From contig CAYZCW010000008.1 of NCBI GenBank assembly GCA_964477035.1, forward strand, positions 62,001 to 126,000: a stretch of 64,000 nt of DNA, given 5' to 3'. Positions within the stretch are counted from its first letter, which is position 1. Each line of letters starts with the position of its first letter. This stretch comes from SLSG01 sp964477035 (GTDB taxonomy: Bacteria > Bacteroidota > Bacteroidia > Bacteroidales > UBA7960). Positions 46,081 through 53,492 of the stretch are shown here, piece by piece. The notes under the pieces were generated by a model that did no database searches, was not told the DNA's origin, and saw only the letters and a list, made by a program, of their open reading frames with translations. The position numbers were made by a program, and so were the translations under genes.

Positions 46081-46680
46081 ATGGGAAAAAAGCCAGGGAA
46101 AACGGACCTCCGCAACAGGGAACAGGAAAAGCAGCGCAGAAAACAATTGCTTTACCAGCTGAAGCCCCTGCTATGGGCTTTTATCGCCTGGTTTGCCATC
46201 AATGCCCTGATCCACCTGCCGGCCTTCAGCCAGCCGGTCAGGGATTTCTTTGTGGGTTTTACCACGCATGCCGCCTATTGGTTCGCCAAAGTCCTTTTCA
46301 TCCCCGCAGAAATGACCCAGGTGCCCTATCTTTCGGTGAAAGGTTTTTATATGCAGGTGGTGCCGGAATGCACGGCTTATAACTTTTATATCTTCGGCAT
46401 CACGCTGGTGTTGTTTGCCCGCTGGCCATGGAGGCACAAGCTCGTGAACCTGGGCATCATCCTGCTGGGCATTTTCATCATGAACAACATTCGGTTTGTC
46501 ACCATGGGTTATGTGGGCAATTTACGGCCGGAATTGTTCGATCCGATTCACGACTATGCCTGGAACATCCTCTTCGGGTTCATGGTATTTGGCATCTGGG
46601 CCTGGAGGGAAACGGCCGCCCGTAAGGCATTGCTAACAGCCGCCCAAATTAAACACGCAGGAAAGACAGTCCCCTCATGA
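46081..46680 (+). CDS. Exosortase/archaeosortase-family protein
   Basis: 199-aa polytopic membrane protein of the exosortase superfamily, which cleaves and transfers proteins bearing C-terminal sorting tails. The three conserved catalytic positions are present: Cys97 in VVPECTAYNFY, Arg138 in NNIRFVTMGYV and His157 in PIHDYAWNILF. About five or six helices are visible after a basic N-terminus. An in-frame ATG at 46060 is disfavoured because it touches the -7 element. The gene overlaps the next one by four bases (ATGA). No EPS genes and no PEP-CTERM-like substrate are nearby, so it belongs to the small stand-alone type; its substrate is unknown. Confidence 0.88.
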   Translation: MGKKPGKTDLRNREQEKQRRKQLLYQLKPLLWAFIAWFAINALIHLPAFSQPVRDFFVGFTTHAAYWFAKVLFIPAEMTQVPYLSVKGFYMQVVPECTAYNFYIFGITLVLFARWPWRHKLVNLGIILLGIFIMNNIRFVTMGYVGNLRPELFDPIHDYAWNILFGFMVFGIWAWRETAARKALLTAAQIKHAGKTVPS

Positions 46681-47294
46681 TCAAAAAAGCGGCCATACTG
46701 ATCGGCCTTTCGCTCGCGGTCACAGCCCTCTGGTTCGGCGGGCTCCACATCCTGTATGCCCGCCTGCTGACTTTTCTGGCCAACAGCCTGCTGGGAGCCG
46801 CAGGCAGCGAAGGGGGAATCGCCCTCATCCAGGACGACGGGGAATGGCTGTTCCGGGTCAGGGTGGTCATCGGCGGCCGGCTCGGTTACTTCAATCAGCG
46901 GCTGCAGACCCTGCTGCTGCCCTCGGTCATGATGCTTTCCTGGCAGGCCTTCACCCCCTGGTTTATGACCCGCCGGCGGGCCCTGGCTTCTGCCGGGATC
47001 AACCTGGGGCTGTTCGTCCTGGCGCAGGTCATCTTCCTGTTGCTGCTCACCGGCTTCCACACCTCCGACACCGCCCGTTTTTTTTACAACCTGCTGATGG
47101 ACAGCTTCTACATCCTCGCCCTGCTGCTGATCATACTGGACAACATCCGCAACCCCGGCCTGCTCACGGCCATGTTCTCCCGTCCGGCGACCCCCGGGAA
47201 GACCGGCCAGCCCGGAGCGTCCGCAGCAGCCGGTAGGGCACCCCGAAGGAAACCGTCAAAAAACAAACCGGCCGGAAAAACGTTTACCAAATAG
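46677..47294 (+). CDS. Membrane protein coupled to the exosortase
   Basis: 205-aa protein, not recognised by name. Three or four helices: about 5-40, 80-105, 112-130 and 140-157; between the first two is a soluble stretch of about 40 residues. The C-terminal 35 residues are basic, rich in Pro, Ala and Lys (RAPRRKPSKNKPAGKTF) and probably cytoplasmic. The four-base overlap with the exosortase gene shows coupled translation, so it is likely an accessory subunit or helper. I do not see a sorting-tail motif in it. Confidence 0.75.
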   Translation: MIKKAAILIGLSLAVTALWFGGLHILYARLLTFLANSLLGAAGSEGGIALIQDDGEWLFRVRVVIGGRLGYFNQRLQTLLLPSVMMLSWQAFTPWFMTRRRALASAGINLGLFVLAQVIFLLLLTGFHTSDTARFFYNLLMDSFYILALLLIILDNIRNPGLLTAMFSRPATPGKTGQPGASAAAGRAPRRKPSKNKPAGKTFTK

Positions 47295-47352
47295 GGCGCG
47301 CACGGCATGCCCACAAAACATTGCCTCCGGAACATCTCAAAATATCACAAAA

Positions 47353-47760
47353 GTGAAGCATTTCACACGCATCCTGATCCTCCTCATGGCAGCCCTCAGC
47401 CTGGGAGGCTGCTCCAGAGAGGAAACGGCCGAAGTCATCGTCACCGTCCTGTATTCCACCCCCTCCGGGCAGCATTTTCCGGATGTGGAGGCCACCATCC
47501 AGGTCTTCGAAGGCAATGGGGAGGGACTGGACGGCAGCCTGGCCGACTGGCGGAACGGCGCCGTGATGAACACCCGGACGGGAGAAGTCGTTGAATCCAT
47601 TCATACGGCCACCGTCGGGGAAGACGGGCGGGCCATCGTCGGTCCAATGGATTACGGTCAATATTACTTTTCCGTATCCTCCAAGTCCAAGCCGCAGCAT
47701 TTTGGCAACAGGATACAGGTGAGCCAGCAAACCGTGCGCTTTCAGGTCATCTTCGAATAG
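47353..47760 (+). CDS. Small lipoprotein downstream of the exosortase pair
   Basis: 135-aa predicted lipoprotein with a GTG start; the lipobox LSLGGC places the lipidated Cys near residue 20. The rest looks like a single beta-sandwich: VIVTVLYSTPSGQHFPDVEATIQVFEG (read 47434-47514), VGEDGRAIVGPMDYGQYYFSV (read 47617-47679) and a C-terminal QQTVRFQVIFE, resembling carboxypeptidase-regulatory or fibronectin-like modules. It lies 58 bases after the membrane protein gene, probably in the same transcript, and ends before a bidirectional terminator. Confidence 0.75.
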   Translation: MKHFTRILILLMAALSLGGCSREETAEVIVTVLYSTPSGQHFPDVEATIQVFEGNGEGLDGSLADWRNGAVMNTRTGEVVESIHTATVGEDGRAIVGPMDYGQYYFSVSSKSKPQHFGNRIQVSQQTVRFQVIFE

Positions 47761-47816
47761 ACCCCCGGCGGGCCGAGGCCGGCAAGCAACCCTGAAGCCT
47801 TGGCGGGCACCCATTA

Positions 47817-47844
47817 AAAAAAAACCCTTCCGTGAAGGGTTTTT
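47817..47844. terminator. Bidirectional intrinsic terminator
   Basis: AAAACCCTTC (47821-47830) pairs with GAAGGGTTTT (47834-47843) around a CGT loop; A-rich sequence before and T-rich sequence after give a T tract in both directions. It can end both the exosortase operon and tRNA-Arg. Confidence 0.85.
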
Positions 47845-47845
47845 G

Positions 47846-47919
47846 CGATTCCGCCAGGATTCGAACCTGGGACCCACAGCTTAGAAGGCTGTTGCTCTAT
47901 CCAACTGAGCTACGGAACC
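47846..47919 (-). tRNA. tRNA-Arg (anticodon TCT)
   Basis: A 74-nt cloverleaf on the minus strand. The acceptor arms GGTTCCG and CGGAATC pair (one G-U), the anticodon stem ACAGC/GCTGT encloses CTTCTAA with anticodon TCT, and the T loop contains GGTTCGAAT. CCA is not encoded. A terminator follows immediately. Confidence 0.96.
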
Positions 47920-48186
47920 GTCTTTGGTGTCGCTTTGCCGCCATGGGGCGGTTTCGCGGTGCCGCAAAGGTACGCTTATTTCACGTTTTGTGCAAGTGCC
48001 CACCCTCCCAGGCACCGCCCCGGGCCCAACCAGCCCGGAAAAAAGCCGGCAAGTTGCTTCAATGGCTTTTTTGTCCGGGCAAATTTTCTTATTTTTCGGG
48101 AAAATCCACCTGCGCAGTGTTCCGGCCGCCTGAAAACGGCCCCGCCGGAACGTTGTGCCGCTCTTTATACACCTTCAATCCAATCC
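47920..48186. other. 267-bp intergenic region upstream of the coiled-coil lipoprotein
   Basis: No gene is seen. A weak promoter-like pair, TTTG (48070-48073) with 16 bases to TATTTTTC (48090-48097, close to TAnnTTTG), could drive the lipoprotein gene at 48187. The part next to the tRNA probably holds the tRNA promoter on the minus strand. Confidence 0.35.
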
Positions 48187-48621
48187 ATGATGAAAAAACC
48201 CATCCGACATTTACTGAACAGGCATCCGGCAATCATCCTGATGCTGCTGTTGATCTTTCTGGCCTCATGCGGCGGGGGCGGCGGCGCCCAGAAGCGGGTA
48301 CAGGATGAAAAACTCAGGGAAGTGAAACAGAGCGTGTCCCAGAATATCCACAGTGCCCGGGGGGACATCCAGCAAAGGATCACCTACCTGGATGAGCAGA
48401 TCGAAGAAGCCGAAGCAGAGGTCCGGGAGCAGCTGGAAGCCTACCGGGACACGCTGCAGCAACAGGAGGAACGTCTCAGCGAAGAACTGAAGCTGGTCGA
48501 GGAGGCCACCCTGGAAACCTGGGACTCCGTGCTGGCCCACGTCTCGGATGTAATCCGCACCACCCGCAGCAAAACCAACGAGGTATCCCTGGCCGTCAGG
48601 GAAATGCTCGAAGGGGAGTGA
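48187..48621 (+). CDS. Coiled-coil lipoprotein
   Basis: 144-aa predicted lipoprotein. The signal MMKKPIRHLLNRHPAIILML ends in a lipobox with Cys followed by five Gly. Residues about 40-130 form a long charged helix with heptad spacing (YLDEQIEEAEAEVREQLEA, then QQQEERLSEELKLVEEA), clearly a coiled coil. Function is not recognisable; it may be a periplasmic spacer or envelope-linking protein. ATGs at 48187 and 48190 are equivalent. Its stop abuts the stop of the convergent racemase gene without a gap. Confidence 0.8.
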   Translation: MMKKPIRHLLNRHPAIILMLLLIFLASCGGGGGAQKRVQDEKLREVKQSVSQNIHSARGDIQQRITYLDEQIEEAEAEVREQLEAYRDTLQQQEERLSEELKLVEEATLETWDSVLAHVSDVIRTTRSKTNEVSLAVREMLEGE

Positions 48622-49389
48622 TCAAAGCCCCCATGTCTTCAGCCTGGAGGGGCTGTGTGCCGCAATGAGTGCACGGGCCAGCACCAGGCTTGAATCGATC
48701 ACGGGCACATCGCGGAAGGTGCGCTGGCCGTATATCAGGGGAAATTCGGTACAGCCCAGCACGATCAGGTCGGCTCCCTGGTCCAGGAGCGACGCCATGG
48801 ACTGCAACAGGATGTCCCTGGGTCTGCCCGGAATGCTGCCCGGCGTGGCTTTTATGCCATAGACCGGATGGTAGATGGCCAGGTGCAGCTTGTGCTGCTC
48901 CCTGTCGCTGAGGTTGACCGTCTCCAGCCCCATCTCATTCAGCATGTCGTACTGCCGGGTAATGAATGTCCCGGTGGTGCCCAGGATTCCCGCCCTTGTC
49001 CGGCTGGGCCAGGTCTCCCGTATAAAGTGCCCGACCTCCCGGACCATGTGCAGCAGGCTCACCTGCGAGCCGGCGGCATGCAGTTCGGACGTCACCACAT
49101 CATAAATCTGAGGGGCATGGGCCGAATTGCAGGCCAGGGCCGCCAGGCGCACCCCCAGGCCCTCCATGGACAGAATGGCCTGGGCGATGCGGTAGGCGGG
49201 GTTGGTCCGGATCCTGCCCAGCAAAAAGTCCGTCCGGTCATGGATCAATTCCGGCACCGACCAGAGGACCTGGGGCAGGTGTTCCTGATCACGGCCCGCC
49301 CGTGTCTGCTCCACGATGTGCCGCGACAGGTCGATGCCCGCCTGGGGGCCCATGCCGCCCACGATGCCGATGATTCCTTGCTTCTTCAT
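48622..49389 (-). CDS. Aspartate/glutamate racemase-family protein
   Basis: 255-aa cofactor-independent racemase family member. Both catalytic Cys motifs are intact: ALACNSAHA near residue 88 and VLGCTEFPLIY near 222, with GIVGGMGPQAGIDL at the N-terminus. Likely interconverts L- and D-Asp or Glu, though related enzymes act on hydantoins or other acids. It is last in a minus-strand run M81 - P1 - serine hydrolase - racemase with gaps of 32-33 bases, which suggests handling of peptides containing D-amino acids. Confidence 0.9.
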   Translation of the reverse strand: MKKQGIIGIVGGMGPQAGIDLSRHIVEQTRAGRDQEHLPQVLWSVPELIHDRTDFLLGRIRTNPAYRIAQAILSMEGLGVRLAALACNSAHAPQIYDVVTSELHAAGSQVSLLHMVREVGHFIRETWPSRTRAGILGTTGTFITRQYDMLNEMGLETVNLSDREQHKLHLAIYHPVYGIKATPGSIPGRPRDILLQSMASLLDQGADLIVLGCTEFPLIYGQRTFRDVPVIDSSLVLARALIAAHSPSRLKTWGL

Positions 49390-49421
49390 GATTCTTGTTT
49401 TCGTCGGATGCGACCCGCGCC

Positions 49422-50486
49422 TCAGAGGCGGGCCTCCAGGATCAGCCGCAGCAGCTTACCGAATTCCCGGGCCGTCACCTGGTTGCCGCGAACGTAGGTA
49501 TCCACCCGGTGGACAATGACCAGGTCCATCTCCGGGATGACCATCAGGTAATGGCCCCCGGCCCCGCGGGCGGAATAGCTCCCCTCGGGAAGGCTCACCC
49601 CGGGCAGGTGCGGAAATTTGTTGTGGTCCCTCGCCACCCACCACATATAGCCGTAACCGTCGGTGCCGTAAAGGGCCGCATCGGAATGGTAGCGGGTGCT
49701 CTCCGTGATCCAGTGGGCGGGCACCACCTGCTCCCCGTTCCAGCGCCCCCCGCGCAGCATGAGCAGCCCGAAACGCGCCAGGTCACGGGCTGTGATATGG
49801 AAGGGGTAGGCCGCATGGATGGATTCTTCCCCGTGCACATACCAGCCGTCATCCGCCTCAAAGTGCTCCATGCCGATGGGGCGGGCGATCTCCTCCTCCA
49901 TGGCTTCGAATACCTTCCTGCCGGTCAGCTGTTCAAATACCGTACCCAGGGCGTTGAAATCCCAGTTGTTGTAATACCAGAAAGTGCCTGGCCTGACCAC
50001 CAGCCCGGTGGGTTTCAGATCCTTCATTCCCTGCGACTCGTAAAGGGCGTCGTGGTAAATGCCCGAGCGCGCCTTGATGCAGTCGCGGATGGTCGCGGTG
50101 CGTTCCAGGGGGGTCAGCGGGGGCACATCGTCGATCCCGATATCCTCCATACTCCGGTCCAGGTCGATGATCCCATCTTCCACATAATTTCCGAACAAGG
50201 CGCTGAGGACGCTCTTGCGGATGGAGTGGGTCATGAACTTGCGGTCGGTCTCCCCCCACTCATCCACGATCAGTCCGTCGGTCACGATGAGTACAGCGGA
50301 GGTGTTGATGGAATTTGAATAGGCCCTTGCCAGGGCGAGCCGCTCCGAATCGAAGCCGTGATCTTCCGGCCTTTCGGCCTTCTCCCAGGCCTCGCCCGGG
50401 AAACGTTCAACCTTTTCGGGTGCGGCACAGCCTGCCAGCAGCAGGGGCAACACGATCAATACAAGAGGGGACATTTTTGTTTTCAT
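49422..50486 (-). CDS. Beta-lactamase-family (class C/PBP4*-like) serine hydrolase, lipoprotein
   Basis: 354-aa predicted lipoprotein (lipobox LLLAGC). The fold's catalytic motifs are visible: SIRKS (SxxK) near residue 89, YYNNWDFNALG (the YxN position) near 170 and ARGAGGHYLMV near 310. Enzymes of this fold include D-aminopeptidases, D,D-peptidases and esterases; true beta-lactamase activity is unlikely for a stand-alone catabolic operon member. It lies 33 bases after the P1 peptidase gene and 32 before the racemase. Confidence 0.88.
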   Translation of the reverse strand: MKTKMSPLVLIVLPLLLAGCAAPEKVERFPGEAWEKAERPEDHGFDSERLALARAYSNSINTSAVLIVTDGLIVDEWGETDRKFMTHSIRKSVLSALFGNYVEDGIIDLDRSMEDIGIDDVPPLTPLERTATIRDCIKARSGIYHDALYESQGMKDLKPTGLVVRPGTFWYYNNWDFNALGTVFEQLTGRKVFEAMEEEIARPIGMEHFEADDGWYVHGEESIHAAYPFHITARDLARFGLLMLRGGRWNGEQVVPAHWITESTRYHSDAALYGTDGYGYMWWVARDHNKFPHLPGVSLPEGSYSARGAGGHYLMVIPEMDLVIVHRVDTYVRGNQVTAREFGKLLRLILEARL

Positions 50487-50519
50487 GGGATGGGTCTTTG
50501 GTTAATGATGGTGTATGGG

Positions 50520-51662
50520 TTATCGGGTCTGGTACATTCCATGCAGGTGCAACAACTCCTGCACCCGCTCCAGTGGGATGGCCGGCACGTGGCGGCCCTG
50601 GTGGCCGGTGACCGGCCGGGCCATGAAGAGGGAATTGTAGATGGCCTCCTGGGTGGCCTCCTCCACCGCCTGGAACAGGGGGTTCATGGCATTGTTGCCC
50701 AGCAGGGGCGGGAGATCGTCCGGCAGCAAGAGTCCGTCGTGCGGAATGGTATAGGCCGTGGAAAACGCGATGGCGAAGTCGCCCGATCCATTGGACATCA
50801 ACCGGGTGGTGCGGCCCATGCCCGTGAAGGACCGCCGTGCCAGCCGTTCCAGGTTGCGGTCCGACAGGGGGGCGTCGGTGGCGATCACGATCATGCAGGA
50901 GCCCTCCTCCGGGTCCGGCTCGTTGCCGGCCGCCGGGGCCTCACTGAAGGGGATGCCCTGCAGCTGCAGGACCCTGCCGAAGTTCGACTGCACCAGCACC
51001 CCGACGGTATACCTCCGGCCCCCGATGGGCGGTGTCCGGCGCGAGGCCGTGCCGATGCCGCCCTTGTAGCCGAAGGCCACGGTACCCGTGCCGGCGCCCA
51101 CGCTGCCCTCTGCCACGGGTCCCCCGCGGGCCGCAAGGATGGCCTCATGCACATCCGCCGGCTGCACATGCCGCCCGCGGATGTCGTTCAGGTAGCCATC
51201 GTTGGTCTCTCCCACCACGGCATTGACCGAACGGACGCCTTCGTTCCCGTCCGACGACAACACATAGGCCACCACCGCCTCGACCGCCGTGCCCACGTTC
51301 AGGGTGTTGGTCAGCACGACGGGCGTCTCGATGGTCCCCAGCTCCCGCACCTGCAGGTAGCCGGCCAGCTTGCCGAAGCCGTTGTAGCAGTGGATCGCGG
51401 CCGGCACCTTGTCATGGAACAGATTGCCTCCGTGGGGCAGGATGGCGGTGACCCCGGTGCGGACCGAGTCTCCCCGCCACAGCGTCTTGTGGCCCACGAG
51501 AACCCCCGCCACGTCGGTGATCGCATTGAGGGGGCCGGTTTCCAGACTCCCTACCTTCAGTCCGATGTCGGCCGCGCGGGCACGGTCGCCCGTGGGCCCG
51601 GGGCTGTCCTGATGGAACGGCAGGGCGGCCATCGCAAGTGCAAGGATCAGCGGGCGCATCAT
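50520..51662 (-). CDS. P1 family (DmpA-like) aminopeptidase
   Basis: 380-aa member of the DmpA/BapA family of self-processing N-terminal nucleophile aminopeptidases, several of which accept D-amino acid or beta-amino acid N-termini. A signal peptide (about 1-20) precedes ITDVAGVLVGHKTL, AIHCYNGFGKLAGY, VLTNTLNVGTAVEA and VGAGTGTVAFGYKGGIGTAS (read 51099-51040); the self-cleavage site is expected before Ser in VGVLVQSNFG. The ATG overlaps the stop of the M81 gene by four bases. Confidence 0.93.
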   Translation of the reverse strand: MMRPLILALAMAALPFHQDSPGPTGDRARAADIGLKVGSLETGPLNAITDVAGVLVGHKTLWRGDSVRTGVTAILPHGGNLFHDKVPAAIHCYNGFGKLAGYLQVRELGTIETPVVLTNTLNVGTAVEAVVAYVLSSDGNEGVRSVNAVVGETNDGYLNDIRGRHVQPADVHEAILAARGGPVAEGSVGAGTGTVAFGYKGGIGTASRRTPPIGGRRYTVGVLVQSNFGRVLQLQGIPFSEAPAAGNEPDPEEGSCMIVIATDAPLSDRNLERLARRSFTGMGRTTRLMSNGSGDFAIAFSTAYTIPHDGLLLPDDLPPLLGNNAMNPLFQAVEEATQEAIYNSLFMARPVTGHQGRHVPAIPLERVQELLHLHGMYQTR

Positions 51663-53356
51663 TTCAGCTGCAGACCCTCCCCGGTCTGGTAAATCATGTC
51701 CTCCTCCCCGATGTAGGGGCGGTCCCGGACATGCCCCATCTCCCGGTCCCTCACAAAGGGGTACAGGTATTGTCCTCCGTTCACGTAATTGATCCGGGTC
51801 ACGTCGGCCGGGCCCCAGCCGGGCACCTCGATCTTGACGATGGTGCCCGGGTATTCCTCCCCGGCGATGCCGGTCTCGTAATAGCCACGGAAAAAGTGCA
51901 CCCGGGTCTTATGCACCACAATGTCCAGGGTTTCGAAGTCGATGCCCACCCGGGCATGCCAGCCCGGGTCGGTGATCTGCCGCAGCTCCGGGGTGACCAC
52001 GATGCGGTTGTTGTCGCCAAAGCGCAGCACCAGGTGGTGGGCGTCCCGGAATTCCACCACGGCATCGTCCAGCCGCACGGGCTCCCCGGCGAACGCGTCG
52101 GTGGTGCCGCCGATGGCCACCGGGCCGGTTTGCTGGCCGGGCTGCAGGTTTTTTCCGGTCGCCTCCCCGAAGAAGGCCTCATCCGTCAAAGTGCCGATGC
52201 AGAAGTTGGCGGCTCCCCGCCGGATCAGCTCGTTGGTGATCCAGGTGGCGCCCCCGGTGCGGTCGCAGCCATCGGCCACCACCACAGGGGTTTCCCCGGC
52301 GGCCACGGCCTGCAGGATGCGCTCCACCCCGTCTTCCACCTGGTAAATATCCTTGAATACGAAATCTTCACGGTGCCGCCAGAAGAACGCATTCATGTCG
52401 TCTGCGATCTCGTCGGCCAGGGCGGGGTCCCCGTTGGTCACCACGTAAATGGAGGCCCCGTTGTCGGGCACATCGGCATAGGCAAAGCCGAAATTCACCG
52501 ACACATAGACGTCCTTCTCCCGGTTTTCCCAACGCCGGGCCCGCTCCATGATCTCCCGGGCGGGATAGCGCACCGTTCCCTGGAAAAAGCTGGGGGTGAT
52601 CACCCCGGGCTTGCGGGTGGCCACCACGGGCCGGTAGCTTCCCTGCAGGGCGCGGACCATCACATCGGCGGCCCGCTGCCCCATCAGGGTGGCGTCGTAA
52701 TGCGGAAAGCGCTTCACCGAGAAGACGGCATCGGCCGCTCCGGGGGCCACCAGCTCATCATCCACGCAGGCATGCAGGTCGAGCGTCACGGTGATTACCG
52801 CCTGCTCGCCCACCACCTGGCGCACCTGCCGTGCCAGCTCCGCTTCGGGACGGGCCACGCCCACCACGGCCATGGAGCCGTGCAGGGCCAGGTGCACCCC
52901 GTCGAACGGCCCCTTGTCACGCAGCTCCTGCAGCATGCGTGTGGTGAAGAAATCCCACGTCTCCCGGGAATTCCAGCTGCGCGAAGTCCCTCCCACCGGC
53001 ATGCCGGCCGGGGAGGTGATCCCCACCAGCTCCACCCCCCCATAGGCGGCCATGCGCTCCTCAAAGCCGCCCACGTAGCCTGTCCCCTGCCCCAGGATGC
53101 GGTCGGTCGGCTCCCCGCTGGCCAGCCAGTCCGCCAGGGCGGCAGGCTCCGGACAGTAGGTGCAGGTCTCGTGAACAAACTCCAGGACGGCGATGCGGTA
53201 CACCTCCTGCCGGGGAGGCACCGTTCGCCTGGAGGCAGACTGGGCAAAAACAAGGCTGGGGGCCGCTGCCAGCAGGACGGCCAGCCACAGGCGAAGCGGC
53301 CGGGAGGGGCTGCGCCGCAACAAAGCGGGGCTTGGGATGATCATGATGGGATCCAT
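51659..53356 (-). CDS. M81 family (MlrC-like) metallopeptidase
   Basis: 565-aa protein of the M81/MlrC family, named for the enzyme of microcystin breakdown and more generally seen in peptide catabolism. A signal peptide (about 20-38) is followed by the M81 N-terminal domain: RIAVLEFVHETCTYCP, LHGSMAVVGVARPEAE, VTLDLHACVDDEL and HYDATLMGQRAADVM, carrying the conserved Asp/His metal ligands, and then the MlrC C-terminal domain. The frame extends to 53488, but ATG 53356 (or 53344) fits the signal peptide. First gene of a four-gene operon. Confidence 0.92.
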   Translation of the reverse strand: MDPIMIIPSPALLRRSPSRPLRLWLAVLLAAAPSLVFAQSASRRTVPPRQEVYRIAVLEFVHETCTYCPEPAALADWLASGEPTDRILGQGTGYVGGFEERMAAYGGVELVGITSPAGMPVGGTSRSWNSRETWDFFTTRMLQELRDKGPFDGVHLALHGSMAVVGVARPEAELARQVRQVVGEQAVITVTLDLHACVDDELVAPGAADAVFSVKRFPHYDATLMGQRAADVMVRALQGSYRPVVATRKPGVITPSFFQGTVRYPAREIMERARRWENREKDVYVSVNFGFAYADVPDNGASIYVVTNGDPALADEIADDMNAFFWRHREDFVFKDIYQVEDGVERILQAVAAGETPVVVADGCDRTGGATWITNELIRRGAANFCIGTLTDEAFFGEATGKNLQPGQQTGPVAIGGTTDAFAGEPVRLDDAVVEFRDAHHLVLRFGDNNRIVVTPELRQITDPGWHARVGIDFETLDIVVHKTRVHFFRGYYETGIAGEEYPGTIVKIEVPGWGPADVTRINYVNGGQYLYPFVRDREMGHVRDRPYIGEEDMIYQTGEGLQLK

Positions 53357-53384
53357 TTGGATGAAAAAACAAAAGCATTCCGGG

Positions 53385-53392
53385 CAAATATG
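53385..53392 (-). promoter_or_regulatory. Possible -7 element for the M81 operon
   Basis: Minus-strand CATATTTG differs from TAnnTTTG only at the first base of the fixed TA pair region, 29 bases before the ATG at 53356. Weak. Confidence 0.3.
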
Positions 53393-53492
53393 ATGAAATT
53401 TCTCCGGATTATTTACTTTTAATGGCAACAAACTTTCACCATGCGCCGGCAACGGAGGCCTTCCGTGCGGCCGCAGCAAAACTTTCACCCCT

